A stretch of 8,447 bases of DNA from Balneolales bacterium. Lineage in GTDB: Bacteria; Bacteroidota; Rhodothermia; Balneolales; Natronogracilivirgulaceae. The translations under genes were made by a program, and so were the position numbers. This document shows positions 5,997 to 8,447 of this stretch, piece after piece (within the stretch, counting starts at the first letter, position 1; the number at the start of each line of letters is the position of its first letter). The stretch covers positions 1 to 8,447 of the forward strand of contig SKIC01000104.1 in assembly GCA_007116685.1 (NCBI GenBank), in the 5' to 3' direction. The notes under the pieces are model-generated. The model saw nothing but the letters and a program-made list of their open reading frames with translations. It did no database searches and was not told the origin of the DNA.

Positions 5997-7943
5997 CTAT
6001 TTGTAGCTACGCTGAGTCAATTCAACGTTTTCGAATTTGAGCTCTTCCTTGTGAAGTCTCTCGCCCTCGCCATTGAGATATTCCCAGGCGGAAACAAAAG
6101 CGAAGTCGGCGTCATTACGCTTAGCTTCACCGTCTACTTGGTATTCTTCACGGAAGTGGCCTCCACATGACTCTTCGCGCACTAATGCGTCGCGTGCCAT
6201 CAATTCCCCTAATTCGAGGAAGTCTGCTATTCTGAGTGCGTATTCGAGATACTTGTTATAGTAATTTGCATCTCCGGGTATGTTTACGTCTTTCCAGAAC
6301 TCTTCACGAAGTGCTGAAATTTTTTCGATAGCTGTTTCGAGTCCTTCTTTATTTCGAGACATTCCCACATAATCCCACATCAAATTTCCGAGTTCTCTGT
6401 GGAAATCCAATACAGTTTTTTTACCCTTAATAGCGAGTAATTTATCAATACGCTCTGTGGCTTCTTTTTCAATCTTATCAAACTCAGGATGAGAAGTATC
6501 AACTTTCTCAGGCTTATCTGTAGCCAAATAATCGCCAAGTGTGTAAGGCACAACAAAGTAACCATCGGCTAATCCTTGCATAAGTGCAGAAGCACCCAAT
6601 CGGTTTGCACCGTGGTCAGAGAAATTAGCTTCACCTAATGCGTACAAACCAGGAACTGTAGTCATCAAATTGTAATCAACCCAAAGGCCACCCATTGTGT
6701 AGTGAACCGCAGGGAAAATCATCATTGGTACTTTGTATGGATCTTCACCTTGAATTTTCTCATACATTTCGAAAAGGTTACCGTATTTGGCACTAATCGT
6801 ATCTGCTCCCTGCTCTTTGATAGCATCACGGAAATCCAGATACACAGCAAGACCAGAACCTACGCCACGGCCTTCATCACAAACATACTTGGCATTTCTT
6901 GAGGCCACATCACGAGGAACAAGATTTCCGAAAGATGGATATTTGCGCTCAAGGAAGTAATCGCGATCATCTTCTTTAATGTCGTTTGGATGCAATTTTC
7001 CTGAACGTACCTGCTCAGCTAATTCTTTGGTCTTAGGAACCCAAACACGACCATCGTTTCTGAGTGATTCACTCATTAGTGTCAACTTTGACTGATAAAT
7101 CCCGGAAACAGGAATACACGTTGGGTGAATCTGAGTATAATTTGGGTTACCAAAGAATGCTCCTCTTTTGTAACAACGCCATGCAGCAGTTACATTAGAG
7201 TTTTTCGCATTAGTTGAGAGGTAATACACGTTACCGTAGCCACCTGTACAAAGCAGAACAGCATCTCCGGCATAACGCTCCATATCTCCGGTAACAAGAT
7301 TTCTTACGATGATTCCTCTTGCCTTGCCGTCAACTTTTACAAGATCAAGCATTTCACGGCGAGGGAGCATTTCTACTTTACCAAGATGCACCTGACGCAT
7401 CAAAGCACTGTAGGCACCAAGCAGTAGCTGCTGACCTGTTTGTCCACGAGCGTAAAATGTTCGGGATACCTGCGCACCACCGAAAGAGCGGTTAGCTAAA
7501 GTTCCTCCGTACTCACGTGCAAATGGAACACCTTGTGCCACGCATTGGTCAATGATACTGTTACTTACTTCTGCGAGGCGATAAACATTAGCTTCTCGCG
7601 CTCTGTAGTCACCGCCTTTGATAGTGTCGTAGAAAAGTCTCCATACGTTATCACCATCGTTGGGATAATTTTTGGCTGCGTTGATACCTCCCTGTGCTGC
7701 AATACTGTGCGCACGACGAGCAGAATCCTGAATACAAAATGCTTTTACGTTATAACCCATCTCAGCAAGAGAAGCGGCGGCAGATGCACCGGCAAGCCCG
7801 GTACCCACTACCAGTACAGTGTGCTTCTTCTTATTTGCAGGACTGAGGAGCTTAATACTGTTTTTATGCTTGCTCCACTTTTCAGTCAGCGGCCCATCTG
7901 GGATTTTTGATACTAATTTTGGTGAATTTTCAATGATTTCCAT
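5997..7943 (-). CDS. sdhA: Succinate dehydrogenase / fumarate reductase flavoprotein subunit
   Basis: Catalyses succinate to fumarate in the TCA cycle as complex II, on the cytoplasmic face of the membrane. The 648 residues are complete. GTGLAG (47-52) is the FAD dinucleotide-binding loop. RRAHSIAAQGG places the covalent-FAD histidine at H79. QIHPT (271-275), PRDVASR (343-349, with R344 in the position of the catalytic arginine), HYTMGG (414-419), GANRLGASAL (445-454) and ESCGGHFREE (591-600) are family signatures. The N-terminal extension of about 40 residues before the FAD fold, ending in lysines, looks like that of Bacteroidota-type homologues. The start ATG at 7943 is supported by AGAGG (7954-7950) six bases upstream, the clearest ribosome site in the operon. 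It follows sdhC by 16 bases and precedes sdhB by 27, so the three are surely co-transcribed. Confidence 0.98.
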   Translation of the reverse strand: MEIIENSPKLVSKIPDGPLTEKWSKHKNSIKLLSPANKKKHTVLVVGTGLAGASAAASLAEMGYNVKAFCIQDSARRAHSIAAQGGINAAKNYPNDGDNVWRLFYDTIKGGDYRAREANVYRLAEVSNSIIDQCVAQGVPFAREYGGTLANRSFGGAQVSRTFYARGQTGQQLLLGAYSALMRQVHLGKVEMLPRREMLDLVKVDGKARGIIVRNLVTGDMERYAGDAVLLCTGGYGNVYYLSTNAKNSNVTAAWRCYKRGAFFGNPNYTQIHPTCIPVSGIYQSKLTLMSESLRNDGRVWVPKTKELAEQVRSGKLHPNDIKEDDRDYFLERKYPSFGNLVPRDVASRNAKYVCDEGRGVGSGLAVYLDFRDAIKEQGADTISAKYGNLFEMYEKIQGEDPYKVPMMIFPAVHYTMGGLWVDYNLMTTVPGLYALGEANFSDHGANRLGASALMQGLADGYFVVPYTLGDYLATDKPEKVDTSHPEFDKIEKEATERIDKLLAIKGKKTVLDFHRELGNLMWDYVGMSRNKEGLETAIEKISALREEFWKDVNIPGDANYYNKYLEYALRIADFLELGELMARDALVREESCGGHFREEYQVDGEAKRNDADFAFVSAWEYLNGEGERLHKEELKFENVELTQRSYK

Positions 7944-7959
7944 AGAGAACCTCTAACTT

Positions 7960-8447
7960 TTAAGATGCAATTTGTGAAACGTAGATTACTACCGGAAGTG
8001 CGATAAACCCTGCAGCAAGCACGATTCCAAAAACCAATGCAATATTGTGAATGGTTTTTGAAAAACGGGGTGATAATAATCCCATAGACTGAAGACTGCT
8101 CCATACGCCGTGACGCAGGTGCATACCTAGTAAAAACATGATAATCACGTAGAACACTACGTAAGATAACTGACTAAATACTGCCGTCATGTGAGAGTAC
8201 ACATCGTGCATTTCTACTCCGCCATGTACAACTGTATCGAAATCAGCCAATGCGAATGTTTGTAAGTGTAAGACAACGAATATCAATAGAAGCACACCGG
8301 TAATTAGCATAGAGCGCGAACTCCATGTCTGCATACTCTTCCCACCTCTTGTTTGGTAGGCTTTATAACCTTCAGGACGCGCCTTACGCTTTCCTAAATG
8401 GACCTTGATGCCTGTGTAAGCGTGGAAAATAAAAAATGCCAACAAGC
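7960..8447 (-). CDS. sdhC: Succinate dehydrogenase cytochrome b558 membrane anchor (N-terminus outside window)
   Basis: Single haem-bearing anchor of a type B complex II, holding SdhAB on the inner membrane and passing electrons to menaquinone. The visible 162 codons are the C-terminal part. The frame is open to the right edge, so the TTG at 8445 is internal. Family members are about 220-230 residues, so roughly 60 are missing. Visible membrane segments, numbered from that TTG: the end of one at 1-8, then about 44-66, 92-109 and 133-157. H8, H60 and H109, each near a membrane boundary, are the best candidates for haem b ligands by spacing against Bacillus SdhC; this is inference. The motif KARPEGYKAYQ after the first visible helix is typical of the family. 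No separate sdhD is expected. The operon promoter lies outside the window. Confidence 0.93.
   Translation of the reverse strand, partial: LLAFFIFHAYTGIKVHLGKRKARPEGYKAYQTRGGKSMQTWSSRSMLITGVLLLIFVVLHLQTFALADFDTVVHGGVEMHDVYSHMTAVFSQLSYVVFYVIIMFLLGMHLRHGVWSSLQSMGLLSPRFSKTIHNIALVFGIVLAAGFIALPVVIYVSQIAS

Noticed and set aside
7960..8447. Missing sdhD anchor gene as an anomaly
   Set aside because: Type B complex II uses a single five-helix cytochrome b anchor, so no sdhD is expected.

Overview
The window looks like ordinary chromosome from a bacterium of the Bacteroidota/Rhodothermota/Balneolota group. SdhA and SdhB are of the menaquinone-linked type B, in sdhC-sdhA-sdhB order with one cytochrome b558-type anchor. 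Shine-Dalgarno signals are weak at most starts. Most Bacteroidota have no flagella, so the large flagellin gene points to a flagellated branch such as Balneolales/Rhodothermia or a related FCB lineage. This placement is inference from protein character, not from a database match.

Layout. Positions 1-2904 (minus strand) are one uninterrupted reading frame of 968 codons that runs off the left edge. It encodes a giant flagellin: a canonical N-terminal D0/D1 region, then six diverged tandem modules of about 95-107 residues, each carrying a flagellin IN-like motif. It is preceded by a near-perfect sigma-28 (FliA) promoter at 2946-2973. Positions 3121-4905 (plus strand) encode a complete RecQ helicase, divergent from the flagellin gene. 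Positions 4906-5216 are a convergent intergenic region with a G+C-rich block, several hairpins and two likely terminators. Positions 5217-8447 (minus strand) are the succinate dehydrogenase operon sdhC (partial at the right edge), sdhA and sdhB, closed by a strong intrinsic terminator.

How the genes work together. SdhCAB is one membrane complex: SdhA oxidises succinate, SdhB carries electrons through three Fe-S centres, and SdhC anchors the complex and passes electrons to quinone through haem b. RecQ is an independent DNA repair helicase. The flagellin belongs to the late flagellar regulon, as its promoter shows. There is no sign of a phage, transposon, CRISPR array or defence island. The most unusual item is the giant modular flagellin; the next is the structured intergenic element between recQ and sdhB.
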